A stretch of 64,000 nucleotides of DNA from Rhabditophanes sp. KR3021 (Eukaryota; Nematoda; Chromadorea; Rhabditida; Alloionematidae), in the NCBI GenBank assembly GCA_963281155.1, contig CAUJLY010000004.1:3038001-3102000 (forward strand), in the 5' to 3' direction. The notes beneath the pieces were generated by a model that had not been told where the DNA came from, did not search any database, and saw nothing but the letters and a program-made list of their open reading frames with translations. Positions 12,109 through 25,700 of this stretch are shown here, one piece after another (within the stretch, counting starts at the first letter, position 1; each line of letters begins with the position of its first letter). Made by a program: the position numbers and the translations under genes.

Positions 12109-12802
12109 CTATTCTTCTTGACGGCAATCTCTCTTGAGATGATCTCCTCCGCAAGTGAAACATCCCTTTGGCTTGGCATCTGGACATTGAGCAGCTCTGT
12201 GTCCAGTTTGAGAGCATGAGAAACATTTGCGTTCATCTGAATCGGTAGCCTTGGAAAAAGTACGTTTGCGATTAGCAAAACGGCTAGAGTCATCCGAGCG
12301 ATCTCCTCTAGATTTGGAGTAAGAATCGTTCCCGCCTGAAGATTCACATTCGAAACTCTTGTGTCCTTCTCCGTTGCAGCGATAACAGACGGTTTTACGT
12401 TCCTCGGGGCAATCGCGGGAAAAGTGGCCGTCAGTGGAGTTACAGTTGAAGCATCTCCTAACCTCACCACCATCACGATCTCCGCCACGACGAGACCCAT
12501 AAGAATCTCCGCCATCACGACGATCACGTCCTCCATCACGGCGATATCCTCCACGACGTTCGTAAGAGTCTCCTCCACCAGATGGGCAGTTAATCTTGAG
12601 ATGTTCAGTACTTCCGCATCCGAAGCAAGCCTAAAATTATTTGATAGTTAATATAAAGTTAATACCAAGTTTAAAAAGTAATAATTAAAAAACTTACACG
12701 TTTGGAATTGTAATTTTCACTGTCATCACCTCCACCTGAAGCAGTACATTCGCGAGCAAAGTGTCCAACTTCGTGGCATTTATAACATTCTCTATCAGAC
12801 AT
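12109..12802 (-). CDS. CCHC zinc-knuckle RNA/DNA-binding protein (CNBP-like) with RG-rich linker
   Basis: Two exons, 12802-12698 and 12630-12109, join in phase 0 to 208 residues. Six zinc knuckles can be read, the first CYKCHEVGHFAREC, the last CFTCGGDHLKRDC. Four have the canonical C-x2-C-x4-H-x4-C spacing; knuckle 3 (CFNCNSTDGHFSRDC) has one extra residue and knuckle 6 one fewer before the His. Between knuckles 2 and 3 lies an arginine/glycine/aspartate-rich linker (RRGGYRRDGGRDRRDGG), like the RGG segment of CNBP. Related proteins bind single-stranded nucleic acids and promote translation; GLH-type germline helicases also carry such knuckles, but no helicase domain is present here. Open frames on either strand in other phases are shadows of the Gly/Arg codon bias. 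Confidence 0.9.
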
Positions 12803-14221
12803 CTTCAAGTTAGTTCTAAATTTAAACAAAAATAATTTAAATATATGACAAAACAATAATCAATTCAAAAAAACGGATACTGCGCCTTGCTTAATAAAAT
12901 ACTCAATTTGAAAATGCTACAGTTCAAAATGTTACCAACGGGTCTACAGAAAGGCGGTGTGAGATTCTCCCGATATGACCTATGTATAGGTTAGCATAAG
13001 ATGTACATGGCAAAGTCAGGTATCAAGACAATTGTGATGAAATAAAAAAGTGACTATACGTATAGTAAAAGAGCAGTTTTATATAACAACATTTTGTATG
13101 CAAAATAAAAAATCAGTTTAATTACATTGTTAGGAAAAGTATGTCATGTAATAACAACATAAATTTGACAAATAATAAAGGGATTGTTTTTTGTGTAATT
13201 GTAAATAAAAGCCTTTAACTAACATTTTAGTTTGATAGATGATATCTGAATAATATTGTAAATAGGTTTCACATCCTTTAAAAATAATTATGTTTTATAA
13301 TAAAAAATTGGTCTTAAATCTGTATTTGATGTGACGTGGTATATACATAAGGCAATTCACATATTTGAACTTATATCAATAATTTAATCTTAACTACAAA
13401 TAAACATTGACGTACTTTTTTAAATCATACAAATGTTTAACGCCTATGACGTTTAAATGATAATTAAAGCTCTTCTGAGAGAAATTAATAAATTAATGAA
13501 AGCAAATAACATATGGTTAGACATAAATTTGTCCAATAAATAGCTACATTCTTGATATATGATATACTTTACGAAATAGTTCGAATAGACGGATTTTTAT
13601 ATCCTGATTTTTCACAATCATAGATCCACTTTCAAATTCATTTATCATTATTTGGTTCAATAATGTTTGCTCCTATTTTGATATAAAGCTTACATTATTA
13701 TTTTAGTTATCTCTTTCTAGCTGAACCTCTCAATGCATGTAATCGTCACAATAATAATTAGTAAACTGAATAATGCCTTTTTGTGCGTCATATTGCGTAA
13801 AAGATACTATTTTAATAAAAACAACAAAGAAAACGGAAATAACAATTTTTGTAGCTGCTATTAATGCGTTTTTGTAATATATCCTATTAATGGGCAACAG
13901 CTGCACATCTAGATATACGCAAGTTTTTATTTTGCTGCTATTTGTGCTAAAATGTACCCAAGATAAATTAACAACTAGGTAAAATCCTCATAAAATAAAA
14001 TATCTTATTTAATGTTTGTTGATTATTAAGTCCTCGTGTAATGTTTTACATATCCTATACTGTTGGTTGTTTTACACCATTGTTCTTACATGTTGTAATG
14101 GGTTCATTGCTATTTCAGACTTGCTAAAAACAATATTGTCAACCACATATTACTAGTCGATGTTATTGATTTAATTAATAGGCATATAATTATTTTATTC
14201 TTTAACTAATACTTATTAGTG
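12803..14221. other. Divergent intergenic spacer between zinc-knuckle and nucleoside transporter genes
   Basis: About 1.4 kb, AT-rich, between two divergent genes. It must hold both promoters. I see no coding segment, RNA gene or clear repeat in it. Confidence 0.5.
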
Positions 14222-15810
14222 ATGGTTTCTAAAGAGGAGTCCGAATCGGCCAGAATAGCATTGCAGGGTATGTCCAAACATTTGTTTTAATAATTTCTCT
14301 TATTGTAATTTATTTGTTAGTAAATGCAGAAACAACTGTGAGGCCACCAAAAGATACACACAACAGAGTATATTGTTCCTTCATTGCTTTTGGATTTTTT
14401 CAACTATTGCCATGGTGTTTTTTTATTTTGGGATCTCCTTCGGTAAATTTATCATATCTTTTTATAGTTTATTAGTTGAATCATTTTTAGTACTTGCAAA
14501 ACTACACTTTTGATCTATTATTTGATAGTGGAACAAATGGATATGCCAGTTTATCTTTTTATATGATTCTTGCTTTCTTAACAATGATTTGTATTGGCAA
14601 ATTTTATAATTATTTTAGATTAATCGTAAAAGATAGTACAAATGAAAAAAAGTTTCTGATGAAAACAATCATAGTTTCCGTAGCTTTATATCTATTAATT
14701 TTAATACTCGGTTCCAGTTCAGAAGCAGAATTTGAAATGGCATTCATATGCAATATATTCTTGGCTTGTACCATAAATTTCTTATTTGGAATATATCAAG
14801 GCAAAATTTGTTACTTGACATCGAAATTTCCACTAAATTATATCAATGCAATAAATATCGGATCAAGTGCAAGCTTGATTTTTGTAGCCATAATTTGCAT
14901 AGTGGAAATCTATTGTGATATCCAAATTTGCTTTCCAATATTTTTTATCAATGCAATAATAATGAGTGGAATTGTTCTCATACCACTGGCCAATATGAAA
15001 AAAGACAAGTTTTTTAAATTTTATTCAAAGCTGTCTAATGACGATCAATCTAGGCCTATGTTATCTGCAGGGGGAAATAATCATGAAGCTCCAAAGGAGC
15101 ACATGCATATGTTTGCACATATGAAAATTGCAAGAAACTCAATTAACTTGTTTATGATTAATTTTGTTACTTTTGCTTGTTTTCCATCAATTTTAAATGA
15201 AATAGAACCTTCTCAAGAATCAGCCAGTTACTATTTAATTGTGCCAAAAAACTGCTTTAGTGTAGTAACAACGTTTCTTGTATTTGGTATCTTCATGCTA
15301 CTTGGCAATATTTTGGCAAATCACATTAAAATAAATGAGAAAATTGTGTGGATTCCAAGCGTTGCGAGAATATTATTTATTCCATTCTTTTTCTTTTGCA
15401 ACTATAGAACAAATGTAAGAACTTTCCCAGTTTTTGTCACCAATCAATGGATTCTTATATCAACTGTGGGATTGTTTGGTATATCAGGTGGATACTTGAG
15501 TTCCTTATCAATTACATATTCCACAAAAACAGTTTCTTTATCCAAATCCCATGTCGTATTTATGCTGACCTCGTTTATAGGCAGTCTAGGAACAGTTATT
15601 GGGTACATTTTTACATCTACACTAATTGATATAATCGACAATTGTGGCCCACTAACAGCTCTTCAATTATCTGGTAAACCAATTATAGAAACTATAGCTA
15701 ATGTGACTGAATTAATCACATCAAATGTTACTGAAATAATAAATGTGAATAATATTTCAGACGCCATTAATACGACAATGCAAACAACTATTAATTCAAC
15801 ATTATTATAA
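14222..15810 (+). CDS. Equilibrative nucleoside transporter (ENT/SLC29 family)
   Basis: Three exons, 14222-14267, 14321-14442 and 14491-15810, join in frame to 495 residues. The N-terminal family signature is clear: RPPKDTHNRVYCSFIAFG followed by QLLPWCFFILGSPSYLQNYT, matching the P-x-D-x-x-N...LLPWN block of ENTs. About ten to eleven hydrophobic segments follow, with a hydrophilic loop after the sixth (KDKFFKFYSKLSNDDQSRP), as in the family. ENTs carry nucleosides across the plasma or endosomal membrane by facilitated diffusion. The usual LPWN asparagine is Cys here (LPWC), and the extracellular C-terminal tail is long and rich in N-x-T/S sequons (ANVTELITSNVTEI), both atypical. Confidence 0.88.
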
Positions 15811-16738
15811 AAAACTTCTTTATAATTTATTTGTTCTCAATATGTTTAATAAAGATAACAACCTTAATAACATTCTCTATTTTTTAATAAAACAAACGTA
15901 TAGTAGTATTTAGGTAAGTATACAATATATTACATGATGAAAATTATTTCAGATATCAAATAAAGTTAAATAATTTTTTTAAACATAAAAAGTCTATGGA
16001 TCACAAGCTATAGTCGGTTTGATTCATTATATGCTTATTAATCTCAAAAACCTTTTTAGTATTAATATAACATTTTTAAAATTCATACCGATCTAGGATT
16101 TTTTTAACAAATATAATCTATTACATTTGCATCGACTCTTTTAATGAATTGGATTAAACAAATAAGTTCTTTTTAATGGTGCTAACAGACTAAAAAAATT
16201 TTCTTTTCTTGACAACAGAGGGCATAAAGATAAAAAGTAGGGATTTTTTTAAGTTTGTGGTCAGAGAGGTCCAAAAAAACCAGTCTTAACAATTTTGTAG
16301 CGTTTGAAATGCTGATTCTAATGCCATAAAGGCATAGCTATCAAGTAATCGCCAAACTCGATTTCTAAGAAATCAGAGTATGCATATAGGGTTTCACAAT
16401 GTTATTACAATCTTTGATACCGTTCTAAGTGACCGAATATGCCCTGATCAGTTAAAAAATCATTTTTCAAAAAAGTTTTAATGACGTGAATAAACATTTA
16501 ACTGACATGATGTTTGCAATGCAAATATAAAAGCTAAATTAGAATCGGGGCATTTATGTATGCACTCCGACCTGGTATACATACATTTCTACGTTTAAAA
16601 TGAGCTACTTTATTTGAACAAAGATAAAGATAAAAATAGTGGTCGTCTAAAGTTAGTACTGTTCAACGAAACGAATCAACAGAGTTGCCGTTTAACTCTG
16701 TCACACGTTCCTACATAAAAATTAATATAAAGTTTCGT
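15811..16738. other. Convergent spacer between transporter and myosin genes
   Basis: About 0.9 kb of AT-rich sequence with AATAAA signals just after the transporter stop (about 15849). A GATAAAGATAAAAATA run occurs near 16620. No gene is visible. Confidence 0.5.
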
Positions 16739-19700
16739 TTAGGCAATTGTTTCTGATTTGAAAATTCTTGATCTTGATGATCGAAGCTTTGTAAGGCCTT
16801 GTTCAGCACAATCGCCTCTAGCTTCTGCGTTTTCATAAGCCATTTGAATTTGTCTGTATTTGGCCAAATGTGAATTGGCTGTTTCTTCAGCGTCCTCGAT
16901 GATTCGTCTTTGTTGTTTAATCTTATTATTTAGTTTCTCAGTGAGCTCAGAAAGCTTATTATAATTTTTCTTTTCTTCATCCAATTCGAAGTGAATGTCC
17001 TTGGCTTTACGTTCAGCCTTGCCCAATGCTTTGAATCCATCGGAATGTCTTCTTTGTTCCACTGAAACATATAAGTTATCATAAATGCATGGAAAAAATG
17101 TTTTAGTATGTGGAAACCTTCAAAAAGAAATAGGACAAATAGCTTCAAATTTGCCAAAGAAAACTATGTAATTATTCTTTGATGACTGGTTTAGTTTTTG
17201 TGAAACCAAGAAGAACAGTTGACATATTATGATTGTTATGTGGGAATAAACTTTCGTATTATTTTTAAAATGCCAAGTTTGTAACTATCTTCACAATACA
17301 ATTTTGTTTGATACGTTTTAAAACTACAATAAACTTACATTCCAAGGTTAGTTCGATTTCCTTCAATCTTGCTTCGAGTTTTGTAATGGCTTTTTGGTTA
17401 GCCTTGGTCAAAGCCATTTCGACTTCGTCAATCTTGGAAGCCATTTCCTTGACTTGAATCTCTAAGATCTTACGGTGTCTGTCGATTTGGTTAGATCTGT
17501 CTTGTTGTTGCTTAAGATCCTCAGCAAGTTTGGCAGCCTCGAAGGAAGCCTTCTTACATCTATCTTCAGCATTGAGAACTTCATTTTGGGCTTCTGAGTA
17601 ATCAGCACCCAACATTGTAAGTTCGTTTTCAAGCTTATTCTTGGCTGACACTAAATTGACATTGTTAGCGGAGAATTCAGCGTTGTTGGTTTGTAATTCA
17701 GATAAGTCACTTTCGTTAATCTTTCTGGCACGGTCAGCAGATTCAATGTTGGAAAGAATTTCTTCTTGTTCAGCCTTAGCAGCGAACAATTTCTTTTCAA
17801 TGCTGAGGAAGTTGTCACGGAATTCATCACGACGTCTTTGCTCCTCATCAATGGATTGCTGAAGTTCTCTAATTTGTTCGGTGTATCTCTTGATATTCTT
17901 TTGAGCTTCAGCATTTGCTCTATTAGCATGGTCCATTGACAATTCCAAATCCTGTAAGTACTATTTTAAAACCCATTTTAAAAGATATATGTGACGAAAA
18001 CCAAATGTGTTAATAAAAAAGATAAGTGAAGTAATCGAACATAAAAGGTAGTAGAACATAAAAATGTAATAAAAACATGTGTTAAATATGTATTTTACTT
18101 ACGTTAGTATCAGCTTCAAGCTTCTTCTTAATCTTCATGAGCTCTGCCTTAGCGCGGCTCTCAGCTTCGAGTGTATTTTGCATAGCATCAATTACACGAG
18201 TATGATTCTTGCGTGTGTTTTCGAATTCTTCTTCTTTTTCGGAGATTCTCTTCTCAATTTCGCTTCTGATCATTTGGACCTCGAGTAAGGATCTGGAAAC
18301 CTTTGATTCTTCGATTTCAAGAGCTGCTTCAGTTTGATCCAACATTTTTTTGAGTTCTTCCATATCTTGGTCCATGGTTTTAAGTGTTTTGTTTAATTCA
18401 GCAACGGATCTTCCGCCATCAGCAACTTGGTCGCTTAATTCTCTGGCTTCTAATACGAGAGATTTATTTTCTCTCTTCAAATGCTCGACTTGTTCATTGA
18501 TAGAATCTTGCTGGGTTCTCAACTTATGGGCTTCAGCAGTGTGAAGTCTAGCATCTCTTTGGGCAGCGTCGAGCTCGTTTTGCAAGTCATCAACCCTACG
18601 TCTCCATTCATCACAAATCTTGTCGAAGGCTCTTTGCTTCTTTTCCAATTGATTAATGACGTTTGCACAAAGTTCAGCTTCAGCGCGAGAAGCTTCAACA
18701 TCAGCAGTGAGTCTGCATTTGGTTTTTTCCAAAATTCCAGCTTTGCTAGTACTTGCGTCAAATTCATTTTGGAGCTCTGAAATTTGAGCCAATTGCTTAC
18801 GTCTAATTTCTTCCATCTCTTCCGCAGAAATAAGTCCTCCCTCTTCGTAACGGGCTTTCCACTGGCTGATTTCATTTTGAGCCTTAGACAACTGGCGAAG
18901 TAAATCACCCTTTGAAGTTGACTCTTCTTCAAATGTTTCCCTCAATTGGTCTAATTCATGCTCAAGATTCTTGGACAAGATGTTGACTAAAATCAGAAGT
19001 TGTAAAATATATTCCAATTAATAAATACACTCAAAACTAACAACCGGCTACTTAAAATTATCTTTTAAAACTTGTTTTTATTCTAATCTTATTAGTTGGT
19101 AAATGAATATAACTTACGAGAGGTCTTTTCTCTAGAGATTTCACTTCCTACACGTCTGGATTCCTCCAATTGAATAGCAAACTGACTTCTGAGTCTACTG
19201 GTAGCATTGACTTGAGCATCCAAATCTTCAACTTGTCTCATCAAATCACTATTTTCGCCTTGCATACGCCCCTGAATGAATGTGAATAAAATTAAAGAAT
19301 AATTTGAATACAAACGATTAAAATAAATTTTACCAATGTTTGAGTATAAGCAACGTTATTATACGCTGAAATTTGAATATAATTTTACTAAAGTTACACG
19401 TCTTCCAAACTTGTCTACCATCTTTGCAGCCTTAAGTTTAGGTTTTATTTTTGAAAAAACACACGTCTTAAAATATGCCTGAAAATGACAAATCCGACGG
19501 ACCTATCTATGTTGGTGAAAGTGAGACCAGCTAATTAATTAATCTTTTTTCCTTTAGGATGAAGAAGGATTTACTGTTGTCAAAGGGTGATCTTCTGTAA
19601 AAGTTAACGCTCAATTGATTGTTACAAGAGTCAAAAATATAGCTACAAATTATGCATTGAATCCTGAGCTTGATTCTGAAAATGGCTATTTGCGAGTCGC

Positions 19701-22700
19701 ATTGTTGGCTGGCCTTAAAGAAAAGGTGTTTTTAAGAAATATATGCACAGACTTGCTTGCAGAACCCTTCACGGATCACCGCCAACTGTAAAACACACAG
19801 AAGTCAACCATATTATGGAGACCACACTGATAATCGTGCAATAAATTTAGAATGGACGGCTAGTAGTGGAAATACTCAATACAGTCATGATACTGGACTA
19901 TATAGTATCCATGGAAGAGGAAAGATCGTTGATGGAGAATTTATTGCAGCATCAAATTGAATGAAAGAGGCAAATGGTTTGCTTATCATGACAATCGTAA
20001 GTTCCCTACTCTTCCTCTCAACAATGGCTTTAAGCCTTTATCTCCATATATTGGTCGCAGATGCTTTTATCCCAAACCCTCTAAAGCTTCCCGCTGTGGA
20101 TCATAAGAACCGTGATAGGAAAAATAATTTCACCTATAGCCTGAGATTTGTTAGTTATCAGAAAAATTCATTCAATGGCAATGCAAAACCTGTTATTCAG
20201 CTAGGCTTGGACGACGAATGGGCCTAATTATATGAACCTGTAACTAATGCTGCGCAAGCCTATGACGTAACTTCTGGGACTATGGGGCATATATTAAGAT
20301 GGAAGAGGATATTTAACTTTAATTCTATTTTTTAAACACAGGTTTGTTTTTGTGTTTTTACTTTTTTGTAAACTTTAAAGTCCTACTCTTGCGAATTTTT
20401 AAATGTATTTCTTTATGACACATACCTTTGTATTGCTAATATCAACGATTTGTCTGGATTGCTCATCAGCCTTTAATCTAAGTTCCATGACTTGGTTTTC
20501 AAGAGTCTTGGCTCTTCTCTCGTGTTCAACTTTAGCCTTTGACTCCTCATCTAGTTGCATGTTAATCTCCTCAAGCTGTCTATTAAGGATAGCTTTTTCC
20601 TTGTCGCTCTTCAACTTCTGCTTGGTCAATATGTCGATTTGATCTGCAAATTCACCGGTGGCATCAATTCCTTTTTTACGGAGAACTCCGACTTGGGAAT
20701 CATGTTGGATGGAGATTGTTTCAAGGTCCCTTCTGAGCTTAGCTAATTCAGAATCTTTCTTCTTGTTGCCTTCAGTAGCAGCATTGATAGAAGCAACTTG
20801 GTGTTCTAGTTGAGCACTAAGGTCATCAATTTCGGACTGCAATTCTTGTTTTGCTCTTTCACTTCTTAGTCTAGCTTCTCTCTCTTGCTCAAGTTCGGCT
20901 TCAAGTTCTTTTACTCTAGATTCATCTTCTTTGGCGTGTCTTTCCAATTTATTCAAAAGAATTTGTTGGTCCTCTAATTTTACAGACAAAGCATGCAATT
21001 CGGATTCCTTTCTTCTAAGGGAAATTTCAGCGTCTTGTCTTTGTTTGTTCAACTCATCAATGGTTTCTTGAATTATTCTTTGCTCGCCCTCAATCTTTCT
21101 CTTAGTCTTCTCAGAGTCAGAGCGTGAGCGTCTTTCACGTTCCATGCTGTTCTCAACATCCTCCATTGTTTGTTGCAGTTTTTGTCTCAATCTATTGGTT
21201 TCATTGGTTTTTTCTTCCTCGCTAGCCAAATCCTCAGCCAATTTTTTAGCTGACTCCTCTTGGTGTCTTTTTTCCTTATTCAATTTAGAAAGCTGGGCAT
21301 CTTGTTGGTTCATTTCTTCTTGGAGAGATCTAATTTGATTTTCACGAGTAACTTTCTCAGCCTCGGACTTTTTCAAGGTCAATTCCATGTCTTGAATTCC
21401 TTTTCTGACAGAGTCAACATCCCCTTCGAGCATTTTCTTTTGCTTCATGATGGTATCAATTTTTTGTCCTTCAACAGCGATAGCTTCATTCAATTCAACG
21501 ATTTGTTTTTCCAAGTAAGCTTTAGCTTCGGTCACGGAAGTCATTTTGCCGGCGATTTCCCCTTGAACACCTTTGAATTGTTCGAGTTCCTTCAAAAGGT
21601 TTGTTCTTTCCTCCTCGAGTCTAGCTTTGTCAGCGGCAATTTTGTCCAAAACTGTATTTTCTTGGTTCAAGCTTTCCTTCAACTTTTCAATATTAGCAGC
21701 AAGGGCGTCAATCTTTTCTTGTTCTTTGCCAGCTTCCAAAAGGGGTCTAACTTTTCCGTAAAGTTTAAACCAGATCCATCCCTTCAATTCCACCCATTTT
21801 CTAACGTTGTTTTGGATCTTCTTCATGGCTTCGAATTTGCTTCTTCTGTTTCTGACGTCTATAAGTCCGTAGTAAGACTTAATTTGGGCTTGGAGTCCAG
21901 TGATCAATTCACACAAACGTTCATCTCTCAAATCTTCCATCTTGGCAACAATACCAGCCTTGTAGAAAACCTTTGTCAAACCAATACGGTATTCTTCCTC
22001 TTTGATTTTTCCTTCCTTGATCAAGCGAGCAAACATAGCCTTAACACAAATCAATGGATCAGGGGACATCTTGGATTCGGCAGCAGCAAGAATAGCATAA
22101 CGTTCCAGGTTGTCGGCTAACAACAAACGATTGGGGAATCCTGAAAATAATACAAAAAATAAGTAAGAAACAATAAATACATAAAATATCAATCAAGAAA
22201 TATGTACAAACATCAATTAAACGAATAAGATATATGTACATATATCAATCAACTTTGTTATAAAATAAAGCTTGTACTTGCCCTTTCTACAAATTCTGAT
22301 TCCTTCAAGTACACCATTACATGTAAGTTGGTTGAGGACCAAACTAGCATCGATGACTCCGGACTGTTTCTTTTCATTAGGAATGATACATCTGATGAAA
22401 TGGGGATGAGTTGCGTTAAGCATGGTCATAAGGGTATTCAAGGATTCTCTGTACAACATAGAAACTGTCATGAAAGATCCAGACTTCCCCTTTTTCTTGG
22501 CAGCTGGCCCCTTATTCTTGGTGGCTGCTTCGGCTGCTTCCTCTTGAGTCTAAAATTAGTTATAAATTGATATATGATTAAGTACTATATTTTAATTTAC
22601 CGTGTAATCACACCAGATTGTGGAAAGGAGGACGTTTCCTTTGGATTGTTTCATGAGCTGAACAACGGTATCATTAAGTGGATCCTTATTCTTTTCTAAC

Positions 22701-25700
22701 CAGTTAGTGACATTGTAACGAACAGTTCCGGCATAATGCTTCATGGCAAAATGAGCTTCGGCTTGCTTGCCCTTTGGTGGTTTTGGCTTTTCGAAGTTTG
22801 GATGTTTGCCTAAATGTTGTTCGACCAATTTTTGACCCAAAGTAGCATCAGTGGCCTTAGGTACTATGCATTCTTCATCTTTTTGGTTGAAAGGATTCGA
22901 TTAATATGCGCAATCAAGGTAAACGAAATCAATTTTAATTTTTATAATTTTATATTTTTGCCAAATCCAAAACATCTTAGCACCGTTTCAAATAGTTCTC
23001 TTTATTACAAGATTTAATTGATATGGCATATTCAGGATAAAAAAATAAAGTCTAATTTTTGTCGAAATCCAAAAGGGAAACTTTTTGGTACCATTAAAAT
23101 GAGTAAGGATCGAAAATCTTTGACCTTGGACACGAGTTTCCAAGTTGTCTTTTGGAACGCGTGAAAGGTGCTTCAGTTAGATGAAGATGATGAAATTGTT
23201 GTTGTTCATCAATCTGTCATAAGTGCAGCTGATTCGATTGGAGTATCAGACACAAATATCAAAAATGGTGGTATCTGGCAAGGATTTAGATGGGACTATT
23301 TGAATTAGTTTATCTTTTTATGTTACATATATTTACTTTAATAAATATATTTTGAATAGTTAATATTTTGTTTAAACAGTAGTACTTACCCAACATCGAG
23401 ATAATCCCCATAGGTCTTTCTATAAGCTCAATACAAGCAGCCAAATCCAATCCGAAATCAATGAAGGTCCATTGGATACCCTCGCGCTTGTACTCTTCTT
23501 GTTCAAGTACGAACATGTGATGGTTGAAAAATTGTTGGAGCTTTTCATTTACGAAATTAATCCAAAGTTGTTCAAAGGAGTTAAAATCGAAAATTTCGAA
23601 TCCAGCAATATCCAATACTCCAATGAAATAATCTCTGTCGATTCCGACCTAAAGAGTAATTATAATGTAAAATAAAGGAAGAATTATCAGAATTAGATTT
23701 AAAATAATTCAAATGACGTAAAATAATTGCTTTCACTTACCTTATCAAGAGTGATGTTACATTTCTTTACCAACCAATGGAAGATACGGGCGTATAATCC
23801 CTTACTGATAGAGCCTGTAGCCCAGAGAACTTGCTCAACGTTCTGTCCCTTGTTGACCCATTCGGTTCCTACTTTGACTCTTGGTCTAAGGAAAGCCTTC
23901 AAGAACTCGTCGCACTCAACTCCGAACATCTTAGCGCAATTCTCAGCATCTTCAGTTCCGTCAGCTTCGGCTTGTTCTTCACGAGCTCTTTGCTTGAACT
24001 TCATGTTTCCTAGATGCATCATGGCGGCGCACAATTTGTAAACGCTCAATTTTTCAACTTTGTCGAATTTAAGAATATCGAAAGCCTCCTAAAATATTAA
24101 GATTTAGACTTTTTTCTTTTGTTACATAAATATTTATATTAAATACATTCCTTAAGATAGTTTTAAAGGCTTTTGTATTGTTTTGCTTTTTATTTATCAT
24201 ATTCTAAATCACTTAACCATGTTAAGTTGATCCTTTGTGTGTAAATAGTTTTGTGGAACTTCTCAATTTGTTGATATATTAGTGTGTTATACCCTTTTAA
24301 ATATCTAAATTTATTATACAAAGATTTTATAATTATATGCCAATGAATGTAGTTTGTACATTAGAGTGGCTTCAATAAAAAGTATATCCTTATATATGTT
24401 GTCATAAGTAAACTTTTCTGTTCCTTTGATCATTCATCATTATTTACTGACTTCTCTAAGTGATTAAACATGGGCAAGTTTCTAATTTAAAGAGCCATTG
24501 AAAAAGCCAAAGAACTTCCTAGGGCTAATAATCTTTGTACTTGAATATTGTTAATTTATGATCTCAGGTAAAAAGAAAGTTAATGAAAGCAACATCGCCG
24601 CAACAGTCCGGGCAATGCTCTGTCAAAGTAAGCTCATATATTATAATCATTTTACTATTCCCCTTTAGACTCAATATGCTAAGTGTAGAAAGTAGATTCT
24701 TCATTTGATGAAAACAAGAGTCCATCTTCGGCAAAGGTACGTTTTTTAACAACATTATCGGTTGCCGGGTAAATATGTTAATAACCTCTCGAAGGCGCTT
24801 TATATCAACAAGAGTAGACTTTCAAAAACCTTTAATTACTATTCAAACTTAAGACAATATCAATAATATCAGTTTAAATGTTCTTCCTGGATCTAACTTA
24901 GGTGAAGAATTTAAAAGAATAAAGACAAGTCATCATTAACTACTACTCAGGTAAAATCTGTCACAAAAAGATCAACTATGAATACTAATTGCAATAAAAG
25001 GTATGCTGAAAAGGTTGCTGCTAAGAAAAGAGCTTTGGCAAAAATTTAACTGCAGAAGAGGAAGAAGCAGTTCAATTTTTTATTAAACAAGCCAAAAAGG
25101 ATCAAATAAGCAGTACCAATAGAAAAAATAATGCCTTTTTAACATTATTAAATATTTAGATCTTTATCAAACCTTTGTGTAAAGCTTACTTTCTATCTAT
25201 TTTGATCACGTGCAAATTATGCTAGATAAATATTTTTTATAATAAAAGTTATTGCTCAAAATTAAAAATGCTCTGATTTGAACAGACTTATAAAAGACGA
25301 TATGATGTTTTTACAAAGACTTTAAATAGCCACTTACGTCCATCATTTTATACTCTTCTTTATCACAAACGCCATCAATCTTGAGTTCAGCTTGAGCCAC
25401 ATACCAATAGTCTTTCAATGGTTTTGTGAGTAGAAGTTGCTTTCTCAAATCTTTGTCGTAATCAGAATAAATTTGGTAGAAAATATGGTAACATCTTTCA
25501 CCTGGAGCTTGTCTGATGACACGAGACTTCTCGAGAAGGTAATGTTCAATATCGCAAGAAGCAAGGCGTCCTTTTTTGGAGAAGTGGATACGGATGAATT
25601 TACCGAAACGGGATGAATTGTTGTTACGAACAGTTTTGGCATTTCCGAAGGCTTCGAGGACTGGATTTGTTTGAACGATTTGATCTTCCAAGGTGACTTT

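Noticed and set aside
12361..12651. Plus-strand and alternate minus frames in the zinc-knuckle exon
   Set aside because: Thr/Ile- and Val/Met-rich shadows of Gly/Arg/Asp codons; the knuckle frame is the only one with spaced Cys/His.
19476..20330. Bacterial or phage contamination as an explanation for HNH sequence
   Set aside because: It is flanked on both sides by correctly spliced myosin exons, has the base composition of its surroundings and is full of stops, so it is an old resident of the nuclear genome.
21260..22120. Long plus-strand open frame (286 codons) opposite the myosin rod
   Set aside because: It is the mirror of a coiled-coil exon with strong codon bias; its translation is F/S/L-rich with no domain, and the minus strand is certain.
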